A DNA stretch of 64,000 bases from an uncultured SAR116 cluster alpha proteobacterium (lineage in GTDB: Bacteria; Pseudomonadota; Alphaproteobacteria; Puniceispirillales; Marisalimonadaceae), in assembly GCA_902543145.1 (NCBI GenBank), contig CACBXG010000001.1, positions 124,001 through 188,000 on the forward strand, in the 5' to 3' direction. Positions 36,703 to 47,247 of the stretch are shown here, piece by piece. The position numbers were made by a program, and so were the translations under genes. Position 1 is the stretch's first letter, and the number at the start of each line of letters is the position of its first letter. The notes beneath the pieces are model-generated. The model worked only from the letters and a program-made list of their open reading frames with translations, was not told the origin of the DNA and searched no databases.

Positions 36703-37164
36703 TTAAATTGATTTAGCTTGATTTAATGCTCTTTGTTTTGCTAAAGCACTTTCTTCTCCAGACACATAAAGTAATCCATTCATTCTTCTCATTAAATTAG
36801 CTTCAAAGTCATCAACCACACCATCAGAAAGAATTACTCCCCACATCATTTCAATAACATCAATTCTTTCTTCGTGGTTCATTTCATTTAAAATAATTTT
36901 TATTTGTGAGAAAATTTCTATTCTCTCGTCACTTTTTTCTAGAGCTTCAATTAAATTCTTTTCAGCTTGATCTAAAGTGAAATTAAATTTATTAACTAAT
37001 AATTTCTTTATATATTCAAGCTCAACTTTGCCAGTATCTCCGTCAATTTGACATGCTTCTAATAGCAATATTATGACTGCTTGTATGTCCTCTCCTTCGT
37101 ATTCATCCTCATTCTTGTCTTTAGAAGTAATATTTTGAAAAGCAGTTTTGAGATTTGAAAACAT
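36703..37164 (-). CDS. TerB-family protein
   Basis: This is a 153-residue, mainly helical acidic protein. The DIQAVIILLLEACQIDGDTGKVE start and the later WGVILSDGVVDDFEANL repeat the acidic-helix pattern of TerB-like metal-binding domains. Family members are linked to stress and tellurite response, but the housekeeping role is unknown. It is 15 bp upstream of isovaleryl-CoA dehydrogenase on the same strand and could be transcribed with it. It is divergent from gdhA. Confidence 0.78.
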   Translation of the reverse strand: MFSNLKTAFQNITSKDKNEDEYEGEDIQAVIILLLEACQIDGDTGKVELEYIKKLLVNKFNFTLDQAEKNLIEALEKSDERIEIFSQIKIILNEMNHEERIDVIEMMWGVILSDGVVDDFEANLMRRMNGLLYVSGEESALAKQRALNQAKSI

Positions 37165-37335
37165 TTTTGACCTATTAAATTGAAATAACGAATTGTTTGT
37201 TTATTAGTGTTTAAGATGAATAAAATATAAATTTTTTCAAGTTTAAAATAGATATTATACACCTTTTCTATTTTTGGTTTTTGTGTAAATGTTATTTATT
37301 AAAAATTGTTAACAGTATGAAATTCTATAAGGGGG

Positions 37336-37351
37336 CAATCCTAAAGGGTTG
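37336..37351 (+). promoter_or_regulatory. Small hairpin in the gdhA leader
   Basis: CAATCC, loop TAAA, GGGTTG form a six-pair stem with one G-U pair, followed by GAAAGAAG and the gdhA start eight bases after the stem. It could hide or set off the ribosome site. No known riboswitch class is recognised. Confidence 0.35.
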
Positions 37352-37359
37352 AAAGAAGC

Positions 37360-38781
37360 ATGGCTAGTGACGCATTTCTAAATTCTATTGAAATCAATTT
37401 TAAAAAAGCGGCTCAATATATTCAAAAAATTGATGGAAGTGAAACACTCTCGGAAGATTTGTCAAATCAAATTATGATGGCAAATGCTACATATGTAGTT
37501 CGATTTGGAGTTAGACTTAGGGGTACAGTACATACATTTGTTGGTTATCGATCGGTTCACTCTGATCATTTTGAGCCGGTTAAAGGTGGTATAAGATATG
37601 ATTTAGCTGTAAACCAGGAAGAAATTGAAGCTTTAGCTGCTTTAATGACATATAAATGTGCTTTAGTAGAGGTTCCCTTTGGTGGATCAAAAGGTGGCCT
37701 TTTAATTGATATAAAAGAATGGAAACCAGAAGAATTAGAGAGAATTACAAGACGTTTCACTCAAGAATTAGCTAAAAGAGATTTAATACACCCATCTCAA
37801 AATGTTCCAGCACCAGATGTTGGAACCGGAGAACGTGAAATGGCATGGATGGCTGATGAATACCGTCGACTTAATCCAACTGACTTAAATGCTTGGGCTT
37901 GTGTTACTGGTAAACCAGTTAATAAAGGTGGAATTTCTGGAAGAACCGAAGCAACTGGAAGAGGTGTCAAACTAGCCCTTAAAGCATTTTTCCAAAATGA
38001 AAAAGATGTAAAAAAAACTGGTCTTACCCCAGGATTAAAAGGAAAAAGGATAATAGTCCAAGGTCTTGGAAATGTTGGCTATTACGCTGCTTATTTTTTA
38101 TCCATTGAAGATGGTGCTATAATTACACATGTTATAGAACGTGATGGTTCAGTTGTAGACAAGAATGGTATCGATATATCATCATTAAAAAATCACATAA
38201 TTGAAAAAGGTAGTGTAAAAGGTTTTAAAGGTTTTGTTGAGTCTGGGCCAGAAATTTTGGAAGAAGAAGCCGATATTTTAATTCCTGCAGCAATGGAACT
38301 AGTTATAGATGAAAAAAACGCTGATCGAATTAAAGCTAAACTCATTGTTGAAGCAGCCAATGGTCCAGTTTCGGCAAGTGCTGACGAAATACTTAACAGA
38401 AAAGGTATTGTAATTATTCCAGATCTATATGCAAATGCTGGTGGAGTTACAGTTAGTTATTTTGAATGGATTAAGAATTTAAGCAGAATTAGATTAGGAA
38501 GATTACAAAAAAGAGCTCAAGAAAATCAGGTCTCTAGTTTAATAGAAGGTATCGAAAATATGACAGGAAAAATTTTTCCAGCAGATTTTAAGTTAAAGTC
38601 TATTGAAGGATCCTCAGAAATAGACTTAGTTCGTTCTGGTTTAGAAGATACTATGCTAGAAACATATAAAGTTATTAGTGACGTTTGGAACAAACATAGT
38701 GAGATTCCTGATTTAAGGACAGCTGCTATGATTGTGGCAGTTAAAAGAATAGCTCAAAGTTATAATTCTCTTGGAATATAA
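37360..38781 (+). CDS. gdhA: Glutamate dehydrogenase (Glu/Leu/Phe/Val family)
   Basis: This 473-residue amino-acid dehydrogenase interconverts glutamate and 2-oxoglutarate plus ammonium. The substrate lysine lies in FGGSKGG, the catalytic region in NVPAPDVGTGEREMAWM, and a Rossmann fold follows at VQGLGNVGYYAAYFL. Coenzyme choice is not certain. It is transcribed away from TerB and toward amtB, with a shared terminator between. Together with amtB and the glnE-like gene it forms a nitrogen neighbourhood. Confidence 0.88.
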   Translation: MASDAFLNSIEINFKKAAQYIQKIDGSETLSEDLSNQIMMANATYVVRFGVRLRGTVHTFVGYRSVHSDHFEPVKGGIRYDLAVNQEEIEALAALMTYKCALVEVPFGGSKGGLLIDIKEWKPEELERITRRFTQELAKRDLIHPSQNVPAPDVGTGEREMAWMADEYRRLNPTDLNAWACVTGKPVNKGGISGRTEATGRGVKLALKAFFQNEKDVKKTGLTPGLKGKRIIVQGLGNVGYYAAYFLSIEDGAIITHVIERDGSVVDKNGIDISSLKNHIIEKGSVKGFKGFVESGPEILEEEADILIPAAMELVIDEKNADRIKAKLIVEAANGPVSASADEILNRKGIVIIPDLYANAGGVTVSYFEWIKNLSRIRLGRLQKRAQENQVSSLIEGIENMTGKIFPADFKLKSIEGSSEIDLVRSGLEDTMLETYKVISDVWNKHSEIPDLRTAAMIVAVKRIAQSYNSLGI

Positions 38782-38783
38782 AA

Positions 38784-38808
38784 AAAAGGGAGCACAAAAC
38801 TCCCTTTT
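38784..38808. terminator. Bidirectional terminator between gdhA and amtB
   Basis: AAAAGGGAG, loop CACAAAA, CTCCCTTTT form a nine-pair stem flanked by A-runs on one side and T-rich sequence on the other. It lies directly between two convergent genes and could end both transcripts. Confidence 0.88.
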
Positions 38809-38831
38809 ATAATTTAATTTTTTGATTAAGT

Positions 38832-40127
38832 TTACTTTTTAAAATCTGGATAAGCTTCCATTCCGATTTCGGCTAAGTCAACACCTTCAAGTTCTTCTTC
38901 AGCAGTGACTCTAATACCTATTGTAAACTTAATTATATACCAGACGACTGCTGATGCTATAATTGTAAATGCACCGATGGCAAATATTCCATAAAGTTGA
39001 GCGCCTATCGTAGCGTCTGAATTTGAGAAAATAACTGCTATTGTACCCCAAATTCCAGCAAATAAATGTACAGGTATAGCACCTACGACGTCATCAATTT
39101 TAAATTTATCGAGCATTGGTATAGTTAATACGACAATCAATCCACCGACGGCTCCTATGAAGATTGCAAGCATTGGAGATGGAGCAAGTGGTTCAGCTGT
39201 AATAGCAACTAGCCCACCAAGCGCACCATTTAATGCCATTGTCAAATCAGTTTTCTTGTAAAACATCATTGTTAATATGAGTGCAACTACTACACCACCT
39301 GCTGCGGCAAGATTAGTATTAATATATATGTTTGAAATTGCTGATACGTCAGCTCCAGATCCCATAGCTAATTGCGAACCACCATTAAATCCAAACCAGC
39401 CAAACCACAATATAAATGTACCTAATGTTGCTAAGGGTAAGTTTGAACCTGGCATTGGATTGACACTTCCGTCATCTGAATATTTACCTTTTCTTGCTCC
39501 TAGAATGATAGCACCAGTAAGAGCTGCCCATCCACCAACACCGTGAACAATTGATGAACCAGCAAAGTCAAGGAAGCCAGCTTCACTTAAGTAACCACCG
39601 CCCCATGACCATGATCCTTGGATTGGGTAAATGAAACCACACAATAAGACAACAAAAACAAAAAAGGCTTTTAATTTAATTCTTTCTGCAACCGCACCAC
39701 TAACAATTGATGCAGCAGTTGCACAGAAAACCATCTGAAACCACCAATCTGAACCAGAAGAATAAGTAGCATCATTTTCTCCACCAAAAGTTTCTCCATC
39801 TGATGGACTCCAAATTGAAAATGAACCTATATATCCAGAAACATCCATGTACATAAGGTTATAACCAACTACTGCAAACATGATGCCTGCAATTGAGTAT
39901 AAACCAATATTTTTAGCACACTGGACGACAGCGTTCTTAGCTCTCACTAAGCCGGTTTCTAACATACAAAAACCCGCAGCCATCAACATAACTAGAAAAC
40001 CGTGAACTAGGAAAGAGAAGGAATTAAATATATATGCTGTTTCTGCGTCTGGTGCTGCAGAAGCAACTCCCACAAAACCGAATATAATAGCAGGTATTAA
40101 CAAAAATAACCTAATAAGCTTAGACAT
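38832..40127 (-). CDS. amtB: Ammonium transporter
   Basis: This is a 431-residue Amt/MEP channel. It starts with a signal-like segment (LIRLFLLIPAIIFGFVGVASA), as in many Amt proteins, and then has eleven transmembrane segments. The pore histidines appear in SSIVHGVGG and GAIPVHLFAGIWG. The family stretch GFCMLETGLVRAKN is near residue 57. The leader has a CGGAGTG ribosome site. No PII (glnK) gene is adjacent, unlike the common glnK-amtB pairing. I see no sigma-54 promoter upstream. Confidence 0.94.
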   Translation of the reverse strand: MSKLIRLFLLIPAIIFGFVGVASAAPDAETAYIFNSFSFLVHGFLVMLMAAGFCMLETGLVRAKNAVVQCAKNIGLYSIAGIMFAVVGYNLMYMDVSGYIGSFSIWSPSDGETFGGENDATYSSGSDWWFQMVFCATAASIVSGAVAERIKLKAFFVFVVLLCGFIYPIQGSWSWGGGYLSEAGFLDFAGSSIVHGVGGWAALTGAIILGARKGKYSDDGSVNPMPGSNLPLATLGTFILWFGWFGFNGGSQLAMGSGADVSAISNIYINTNLAAAGGVVVALILTMMFYKKTDLTMALNGALGGLVAITAEPLAPSPMLAIFIGAVGGLIVVLTIPMLDKFKIDDVVGAIPVHLFAGIWGTIAVIFSNSDATIGAQLYGIFAIGAFTIIASAVVWYIIKFTIGIRVTAEEELEGVDLAEIGMEAYPDFKK

Positions 40128-40323
40128 TATAACACTCCGTTTAAATTTATACTATTTGAATATCTCTCGGAATAAGTGTTAATAAAAGATACAGTACATT
40201 AGCGACAATTAGATGTTTAAAATTGAATAAAAAATAACCAATAATTATCAAAAAATAATACTATGATTAAAAATTAAGCATTTTTTTGAACTAATTTTTT
40301 TGTTCAATTTTAATTTTTTATAT

Positions 40324-41814
40324 CTACAACTTAGATTCTATAATTTTATTCAAAGTATTAAAAATATCTATCTTTCCCTGACTTATTGAAGCTTTTAGCG
40401 AGCCAAGGTCTTTTTCATTTAATTCATTTATTAATAAATTGATTGCTGCATTGGGTAGATTATTTTGTTTTTCATTCATATAACAAATATTAACAACTTG
40501 GTCTAATTGGAAAAAAATACTGTCCAATTTTTTAAATAAAAGTAGTTTTTTGTCCATTTCATATTTATCAATAAAATTTGAGTCTTTTTCATAAAAAAAT
40601 TTAAGAAACTCAATATCTCTTTGCCCGCCAGCAACATATTTGGTTTCGAACCACTTGAATACAATTTTTTTATCTGATTTTTCATTTCTGTTTTTTAACT
40701 CATTAACATTTACTCTCATTTTTTTTATTTCTTCAATAACATCTACATCAGATATTGGAAGTAAATTTAATTTATTCAAAAGTTTTGAGACACTATCACT
40801 AAATTTATTTTCGGTTATAACTCGAGTTTTTTTTAGAGCTATTTTTTCCCAACAATATGACATATTCTTATGATAATTTTCAAAATTCTCAAAAGTGCAC
40901 GCAACTGGACCATGATTTCCAGAGGGTCTTAATTTTGTATCCACCTCGTACAAAATACCTTCGGATGTTTTAGTAGAAAGAATGTTTATAAGTTTTCGAA
41001 AAATGTTTACGTATATTTTTCTTTCAAATTTTTTACCGTAGACAAAGACTAAATCTAGATCAGAATTTGAAGTCATTGTAAAAGTACCAAATCTCCCATA
41101 GGCTATTATACAGAAATCCTCACAATTAATCTTATGAGTATTATAAGTTTCACGCTTAATAATTTGTAAAACATAATCAACTGTAGCTTGTGCTAAATAA
41201 GAAAATTCAGATGAAGCTCTTTCTAAACTTATTTCATTATTTATTAAAGCAAATAAAATTTGAAATTTAGTAAGCCTGTGGTGTTTTCTTAGAGCATTTA
41301 GCATACCTTCAGTTTCGTAATTTTGTAAATCTAACTTTTCGAAAGAATTTTTGTAATAGGAAATATTACCATTTAACCTAATTGCGTATTCTGGTTGAAT
41401 AACTTCTAGTAGTTTCATATCTTTTGATAGAATATCTGTTAAGATTCCTGAAAATAATAGAACCTTTGATAAATTCTCATAAACGAACGAACTGTTTTTG
41501 AGGATTTCTAAATAATCAAGGTTTGAGTTTAAAGAATTTACATATCTTAAAAGTTGATAAAGACCTTCTTCTTTATGTTTATTTCGAAAAATAATTGGAA
41601 TTATTTCTTTAAAAATCTTAGACAATTTTTCTCTTGTTGCTGATGATAGACTGTTTTCAAAAAAACTTTCAAATAGTCTTATGGTTGAATCTATGTTTAT
41701 ATTACTTAAATTTCGTAATTTAATAATGATATTATTTTCAACTTCATTTACCTCTATTTCTTCATCATTTGCTAATGGCAAATTAATTGGTAAATTTAGT
41801 TTTTTATAAAGCAT
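40324..41814 (-). CDS. Half-length GlnE-like nucleotidyltransferase
   Basis: This 496-residue protein matches one half of GlnE, the glutamine synthetase adenylyltransferase that normally has two such halves (about 950 residues). The active-site motif GRFGTFTMTSNSDLDLVF has Asp252 and Asp254. VDTKLRPSGNHGPVACTF and then WEKIALKKTRV follow, and VAGGQRDIEFL is like the adenylylating C-terminal half. The N-terminal 200 residues look helical. One catalytic unit therefore appears to be missing, presumably the de-adenylylating one, if the reading is right. It lies about 200 bp upstream of amtB on the same strand, which fits a nitrogen role. Confidence 0.72.
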   Translation of the reverse strand: MLYKKLNLPINLPLANDEEIEVNEVENNIIIKLRNLSNINIDSTIRLFESFFENSLSSATREKLSKIFKEIIPIIFRNKHKEEGLYQLLRYVNSLNSNLDYLEILKNSSFVYENLSKVLLFSGILTDILSKDMKLLEVIQPEYAIRLNGNISYYKNSFEKLDLQNYETEGMLNALRKHHRLTKFQILFALINNEISLERASSEFSYLAQATVDYVLQIIKRETYNTHKINCEDFCIIAYGRFGTFTMTSNSDLDLVFVYGKKFERKIYVNIFRKLINILSTKTSEGILYEVDTKLRPSGNHGPVACTFENFENYHKNMSYCWEKIALKKTRVITENKFSDSVSKLLNKLNLLPISDVDVIEEIKKMRVNVNELKNRNEKSDKKIVFKWFETKYVAGGQRDIEFLKFFYEKDSNFIDKYEMDKKLLLFKKLDSIFFQLDQVVNICYMNEKQNNLPNAAINLLINELNEKDLGSLKASISQGKIDIFNTLNKIIESKL

Positions 41815-41898
41815 TCACAAACCAAAAAAAATTTATTATCTTATGCAAACTTACATACGTTTCAATTTAGTTTCAATGTTGTATTAGTAGAATTAAAA

Positions 41899-42861
41899 AT
41901 GGATCTAGAAAATTATTTATTAAAAAACTCTAAAGAAGAAGAGATTTCTTCTATTATCAAATCATTAGGTGATGCTGCAATTAAAATATCTAATACCATA
42001 AGAAGTATCAAACCACAGGAAAGTATCTCAAATAATGACAGAAAATTAAATTCAGATGGAGATATTCAAAAACCATTAGATATAATTTCAGATGAAATTT
42101 TGATTAGCTTTTTAGAAAAATCACCTGCTGCAGGGTATGCCTCTGAAGAGCAAGAAGGGTGTATCGATTTCAAAAATAATAATAATTTTATTGTTTTTGC
42201 TGATCCGCTTGATGGGTCAAGTAACATTGACGTAAATGTTTCAATAGGTACCATATTTTCGATAATGTCTAAAAATAATTTACCTTTAGAAAAAGCATTT
42301 ATTCAAAATGGAAGTCATCAAAAAGCATCAGGTTTTTTCGTTTATGGACCACAAACAACCTTATTTATTACAGTTGGGGTTGGAACATCTTTGTTCTCAC
42401 TAGACGAAATAAAAGGTAAATTTATTCTAGTGAAAGATAAAATTACCATACCAGAAACAACTGCTGAATTTGCAATAAATGCTGCTTACAGAAGATTTTG
42501 GGACAGCGCAACATTAAAATATATTACTGAATGCCAGAATGGAGAAGATGGATCGAGAAAGAAAAATTTTGGAATGAGGTGGGTTGGATCATTAGTAGCA
42601 GATGCTAGTAGAATTTTTAATCGAGGAGGTATTTTTTTATATCCCTCGGATACCAGAGAAAAATATAAAAATGGAAGGTTACGTTTAACGTATGAAGCAA
42701 ATCCAATAGCTTATCTGGTAGAACAAGCTAATGGCCAAGCTACTGATGGACATAAAAATATTTTAAACCTAGAAGTCAACGAATTGCACCAAAGATCACC
42801 ATTAATTTTTGGATCAAAAGAGGAAGTTTTAGAATATAAAAAATCATATTCAAATTTGTAA
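41899..42861 (+). CDS. fbp: Fructose-1,6-bisphosphatase, class I
   Basis: This 320-residue enzyme removes the 1-phosphate of fructose 1,6-bisphosphate in gluconeogenesis or a pentose cycle. The metal site FADPLDGSSNIDVNVSIGT is near residue 100, the substrate arginine region RRFWDS is present, and YPSDTREKYKNGRLR follows. Length and motifs fit the class I family. It heads a run of six sugar-phosphate genes and is divergent from the glnE-like gene across an 84-bp region. Confidence 0.93.
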   Translation: MDLENYLLKNSKEEEISSIIKSLGDAAIKISNTIRSIKPQESISNNDRKLNSDGDIQKPLDIISDEILISFLEKSPAAGYASEEQEGCIDFKNNNNFIVFADPLDGSSNIDVNVSIGTIFSIMSKNNLPLEKAFIQNGSHQKASGFFVYGPQTTLFITVGVGTSLFSLDEIKGKFILVKDKITIPETTAEFAINAAYRRFWDSATLKYITECQNGEDGSRKKNFGMRWVGSLVADASRIFNRGGIFLYPSDTREKYKNGRLRLTYEANPIAYLVEQANGQATDGHKNILNLEVNELHQRSPLIFGSKEEVLEYKKSYSNL

Positions 42862-42950
42862 TTTTTTTTGAAAACTTCTATGTAATTTCTTTAACATAAA
42901 TGTTATTGATAAATCTAATCTCTTTACACTAATTTTTCAGGAGTGTTTTT

Positions 42951-44939
42951 ATGCAAGGACACATAAGATCAAATGATAAAATGTCCTCTAAAATGGCTGA
43001 TGCAATAAGATTTTTATCTATGGATGCAGTGCAGGCTGCCAATTCTGGTCATCCAGGAATGCCAATGGGTATGGCAGATGTTGCTACTGTTCTATTCAAA
43101 GATTTTATTAATATTTACCCAGATAAACCAGATTGGCCAGATAGAGATAGATTTGTTTTATCTGCTGGTCATGGATCAATGTTATTATATTCACTTCATT
43201 ATCTTTTAGGCTATAAAGATATGCCAATTGAAAACATAAAAAATTTCAGACAGTTAAATTATAACACTGCTGGGCACCCAGAATTTGGGCATGCTGATGG
43301 TATAGAGACTACAACTGGACCATTAGGACAAGGTCTCGCAACTGCAGTAGGAATGGCTTTAAGTGAAAAGTTAATGGCATCTAGGTTTGGTAATAATTTA
43401 GTTAATCATTTCACTTATGTTATTGCTGGTGATGGTTGTCTACAAGAAGGTATTAGTCACGAAGCAATTGAGTTTTCTGGACATCTTAAGTTAGCAAAGT
43501 TAATTATTTTTTGGGACGATAATAAAATTTCAATTGATGGATCTACTGATTTATCTAATTCGTCAAACCAAATCAATAGATTTAAGGCAGCAGGGTGGCA
43601 TACCCAAATCATAGACGGTCACAATCATCCTGATATTAGTACTGCTATTATGAATGCAAAAAACTCAAGAAAACCGTCACTTATTGCTTGTAAAACTAAG
43701 ATTGGATACGGTGCACCTAATTTAGCTGGAACAGCTAAAACTCACGGTGCTCCTCTTGGTGCTGATGAAATAGCCTCAACAAGAAAGGCGTTGGGGTGGT
43801 CAAATAATCCATTTGAGATACCCACAGAAATACTAAAAGAATGGAAAAAAACAACAGAAAGATCAAAAGAACTTTTTAAAGTTTGGGAAAAAAAATTAGA
43901 AGAAAGCCCTAAGCGCAAACGATTCCAGATGTTTATTGAAGGAAACATTCCTGGTTCTTATCAAAGAAAAATGAATTCATTAATTAAACAAATGAAAAAG
44001 GATTTGCCTAAACTTGCAACAAGGCAAGCAAGTCAAAAAGCTTTAGAAGTTATAAATAAAACTATTATAAACACGTTAGGTGGATCTGCAGATTTAACTG
44101 GATCAAATTTAACTAAAACAAGTAAAATGAAAACAATCACTTCAAGTAAGTTTTCAGGAAATTATATTCATTATGGAATAAGAGAGCACGCTATGGGCTC
44201 TATTATGAATGGTATTGCATTACATAAAGGTTTTATACCTTATGGAGGAACTTTTTTAGTTTTTAGTGATTACATGAGAGCTTCTATAAGACTGTCTGCA
44301 TTAATGTCTTTAAGAGTGATTTACGTATTAACTCATGATTCGATTGGTCTAGGTGAAGATGGTCCTACTCATCAACCAATTGAACATCTAGCAATTTTAA
44401 GAGCAACACCAAATTTAAATTTGATAAGGCCAGCAGATATTGTTGAAACCGCAGAAGCTTGGGATGTTGCACTCAAAACTAATGGACCGACAGTTTTGGC
44501 TTTATCAAGACAAGGTTTGAAAGCTTATAGATCTGAAAAAAATAATAAAAACATGGTTTCCTACGGTGGATATATTTTAAATAATATTTCAAAAGATAGA
44601 GATATTACTCTGATAGCTACTGGATCTGAAATAGAAATAGCTATGGAAGCTTCAGAAATAATGTATAACGAAGGTATTAAAGCTGCTGTTGTCTCACTTC
44701 CTTGCTGGGAATTATTTGATAAACAAAATGAAGCATATAAAAATCAAGTTTTAGGAAATTGCCCACGTATAGCTATTGAGGCTGCTTCTGAAATGGGGTG
44801 GAGTAAGTACATTGGTGAAAAGGGAGTCTTCATTGGCATGAAAAGTTTTGGAGCATCTGGACCGGCTTCGGACTTATACAATCATTTTAATATTACCAGT
44901 CAATCTATAATTGATTCTGCAAAATTATTGTTAAAATAA
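42951..44939 (+). CDS. tkt: Transketolase
   Basis: This is a 662-residue thiamine-diphosphate enzyme exchanging two-carbon units between sugar phosphates. [15 protein letters not shown] near the start, [13 protein letters not shown] (cofactor/metal motif), [20 protein letters not shown] and the late [14 protein letters not shown] segment all fit. The AGGAG ribosome site is strong. Only about 90 bp separate it from fbp and 28 bp from pgk. Confidence 0.95.
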   Translation: MQGHIRSNDKMSSKMADAIRFLSMDAVQAANSGHPGMPMGMADVATVLFKDFINIYPDKPDWPDRDRFVLSAGHGSMLLYSLHYLLGYKDMPIENIKNFRQLNYNTAGHPEFGHADGIETTTGPLGQGLATAVGMALSEKLMASRFGNNLVNHFTYVIAGDGCLQEGISHEAIEFSGHLKLAKLIIFWDDNKISIDGSTDLSNSSNQINRFKAAGWHTQIIDGHNHPDISTAIMNAKNSRKPSLIACKTKIGYGAPNLAGTAKTHGAPLGADEIASTRKALGWSNNPFEIPTEILKEWKKTTERSKELFKVWEKKLEESPKRKRFQMFIEGNIPGSYQRKMNSLIKQMKKDLPKLATRQASQKALEVINKTIINTLGGSADLTGSNLTKTSKMKTITSSKFSGNYIHYGIREHAMGSIMNGIALHKGFIPYGGTFLVFSDYMRASIRLSALMSLRVIYVLTHDSIGLGEDGPTHQPIEHLAILRATPNLNLIRPADIVETAEAWDVALKTNGPTVLALSRQGLKAYRSEKNNKNMVSYGGYILNNISKDRDITLIATGSEIEIAMEASEIMYNEGIKAAVVSLPCWELFDKQNEAYKNQVLGNCPRIAIEAASEMGWSKYIGEKGVFIGMKSFGASGPASDLYNHFNITSQSIIDSAKLLLK

Positions 44940-44967
44940 ATTCAATTATAAAGAGTGAATTATTTAA

Positions 44968-46167
44968 ATGCCCAATAACATTAAATGTATAGTAAATGAA
45001 GATGTAAGTAATAAGGTTGTTATTTTAAGAGCGGACTTAAATATTCCAATTGTAAATGGTGTTGTACAAGATCATACCAGACTTATTAGGTTAAAACCTA
45101 CAATCAATTATTTGTTAGAAAATCAATCGAAACTAGTTATTTGTAGTCATTTAGGTAGACCAAAAGGAAATTTTAATGAAAAATTTTCTCTTAAGCCTCT
45201 AGTAAATGTTTTGTCTGAAATTACTAAAACAAAAGTTCATTTTAATTCATCTTGTATTGGTGATGAAGCTTTGAAGCAAAAGAATAAACTAGAACAAGGA
45301 GAAATTTTATTATTAGAAAATCTAAGATTTCATGAAAGTGAAGTTAAAAATGACTATGACTTTGCACACGAATTATCTAAGGGGTGTGATATATTTGTGA
45401 ATGACGCCTTTTCTTGTTCACATAGAGCTCATGCAAGTTTACACGCAATAACAAAATTTCTTCCATCTTTTTCTGGATTATTACTTGATGAGGAAGTAAA
45501 AGCACTTACTTCTGTTTTGAACTCTCCAATCAAACCAGTTGCAGCACTAGTCGGTGGCGCTAAAATATCTTCAAAAATTAATATAATAGAATATTTGTTA
45601 ACTAAAATGAATTATTTGGTTATTGGCGGAGCAATGGCTAATACTTTTCTTGTTGCTCAGGGTTTTAATATGGGAAAAAGCCTTTACGAAAAAGATTCTA
45701 TTGATATTGCAAAATCAATATTAAAAATAAGTGAGATAAATAACTGTCAAATAATTCTACCTTTAGACCTAGTTGTTTCAAAGAAATTTCAAACTAATGC
45801 AAAATTTGAAATTGTGTCCTCAAATGCTGTACCATCAGAAATGATGGCTTTAGATATTGGTCCTAAAACGATAAGTAAAATAAGTTCTGTGTTTCAAAAA
45901 GTTAATACTTTACTCTGGAATGGTCCAGTTGGTGCCTTTGAAATACCACCATTTGGAGAGGGAACTTTTAAGCTTGCTAAGGAGGCTGCTAAATTAACGG
46001 TAAATAAAAATTTAATTACTGTTGCTGGTGGAGGTGACACGACTTCTGCTTTAAACAATGCTAGTGTGGTGGATGATTTTACATATGTATCCTCAGCAGG
46101 TGGAGCTTTTCTAGAATGGCTTGAGGGTATAGAATTACCTGGAATATCAGTATTAAGTAGTAATTAA
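44968..46167 (+). CDS. pgk: Phosphoglycerate kinase
   Basis: This is a 399-residue two-lobed kinase interconverting 1,3-bisphosphoglycerate and 3-phosphoglycerate with ATP. It has LRADLNIPI, VICSHLGRPKG, VNDAFSCSHRAHAS, ALVGGAKIS and the nucleotide-side GGGDTTSAL. It is complete and lies 29 bp before gap, the enzyme that supplies its substrate. Confidence 0.95.
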   Translation: MPNNIKCIVNEDVSNKVVILRADLNIPIVNGVVQDHTRLIRLKPTINYLLENQSKLVICSHLGRPKGNFNEKFSLKPLVNVLSEITKTKVHFNSSCIGDEALKQKNKLEQGEILLLENLRFHESEVKNDYDFAHELSKGCDIFVNDAFSCSHRAHASLHAITKFLPSFSGLLLDEEVKALTSVLNSPIKPVAALVGGAKISSKINIIEYLLTKMNYLVIGGAMANTFLVAQGFNMGKSLYEKDSIDIAKSILKISEINNCQIILPLDLVVSKKFQTNAKFEIVSSNAVPSEMMALDIGPKTISKISSVFQKVNTLLWNGPVGAFEIPPFGEGTFKLAKEAAKLTVNKNLITVAGGGDTTSALNNASVVDDFTYVSSAGGAFLEWLEGIELPGISVLSSN

Positions 46168-46196
46168 GTAATGTATTAATTAAGAAAGGAAAAAAC

Positions 46197-47204
46197 ATGT
46201 CAGTAAGGGTTGCTATTAATGGTTTTGGAAGAATAGGAAGAAATATTTTAAGAGCAATTGTTGAATCAAATCGGGATGACATAATTGTTGTTGGTATAAA
46301 TGACTTAGGTTCTGTAGAAACAAATGCTCATTTATTAAGATACGATAGCGTTCACGGAAAGTTTCCAGCAGATGTGAAAGTTAGGGAGAATGATCTGGAT
46401 GTTGGACAAGGCCCTATCAAAGTTACTTCTATTAGAGATCCAAAAGACTTACCTTGGAAAGACCTTGATGTAGATATAGCTATGGAGTGCACAGGTATAT
46501 TTGCTAGCCAAGAAAAAGCTTCAATGCATTTAGATGCAGGAGCGAAGAGGGTACTTGTTTCTGCTCCTGCTAGTGGTGTGGATATTACTGTTGTTTATGG
46601 AGTAAATCATCAAAAAATATCTAAAGATCATCTTGTTATCTCAAACGCCTCTTGTACTACAAACTGTCTAGCACCTATTGCGATGGCCCTAAATAATGGA
46701 GTAGGTATAAATCAAGGTTTTATGACTACAATTCATTCTTATACAGGTGATCAACCAACATTGGATACAATGCATTCTGATCTTTATAGGTCGAGAGCTG
46801 CTGCTGGCAATATGATACCAACTTCTACTGGTGCAGCTAAAGCCGTTGGATTGGTTTTACCAGAATTAAATGGAAAATTAGATGGTGTTTCAGTAAGAGT
46901 TCCTACTCAAAATGTATCAGTTGTTGATTTTAAATTTAATGCTTCAAGAACAACTTCAGTTGACGAAATTAATAACATTATAAAAGAATCTGCGAATGGA
47001 GAGCTGAAAAATATTCTTGGCTTCACCGATGAACCTCTTGTATCAAGTGATTTTAATCATGACTCACGGTCTTCTATTTTTCACATGGATCAAACAAAAG
47101 TGATGGACAAGACATTCGTTAGAGTATTAAGCTGGTACGATAATGAGTGGGGTTTTTCTAATAGAATGTCAGATACCGCTGTAGCTATTGGTAAGACAAT
47201 TTAA
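46197..47204 (+). CDS. gap: Glyceraldehyde-3-phosphate dehydrogenase
   Basis: This is a 335-residue enzyme. VRVAINGFGRIGRNILRA begins the NAD fold, the catalytic cysteine is Cys153 in SNASCTTNCLAP, and SWYDNEWGFSNRM closes the chain. It oxidises glyceraldehyde 3-phosphate in glycolysis or reduces in the reverse direction. An AGAAAGGAAA ribosome site precedes the start. Whether NAD or NADP is preferred is not clear from the sequence. Confidence 0.95.
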   Translation: MSVRVAINGFGRIGRNILRAIVESNRDDIIVVGINDLGSVETNAHLLRYDSVHGKFPADVKVRENDLDVGQGPIKVTSIRDPKDLPWKDLDVDIAMECTGIFASQEKASMHLDAGAKRVLVSAPASGVDITVVYGVNHQKISKDHLVISNASCTTNCLAPIAMALNNGVGINQGFMTTIHSYTGDQPTLDTMHSDLYRSRAAAGNMIPTSTGAAKAVGLVLPELNGKLDGVSVRVPTQNVSVVDFKFNASRTTSVDEINNIIKESANGELKNILGFTDEPLVSSDFNHDSRSSIFHMDQTKVMDKTFVRVLSWYDNEWGFSNRMSDTAVAIGKTI

Positions 47205-47247
47205 AAAAACAATTTTAGACTTTATTGAGTAAAAAGGAAATATTTGT

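Noticed and set aside
40128-40323. Sigma-54 promoter upstream of amtB
   Set aside because: No GG-N10-GC pattern of the TGGCAC/TTGC kind is readable on the minus strand.
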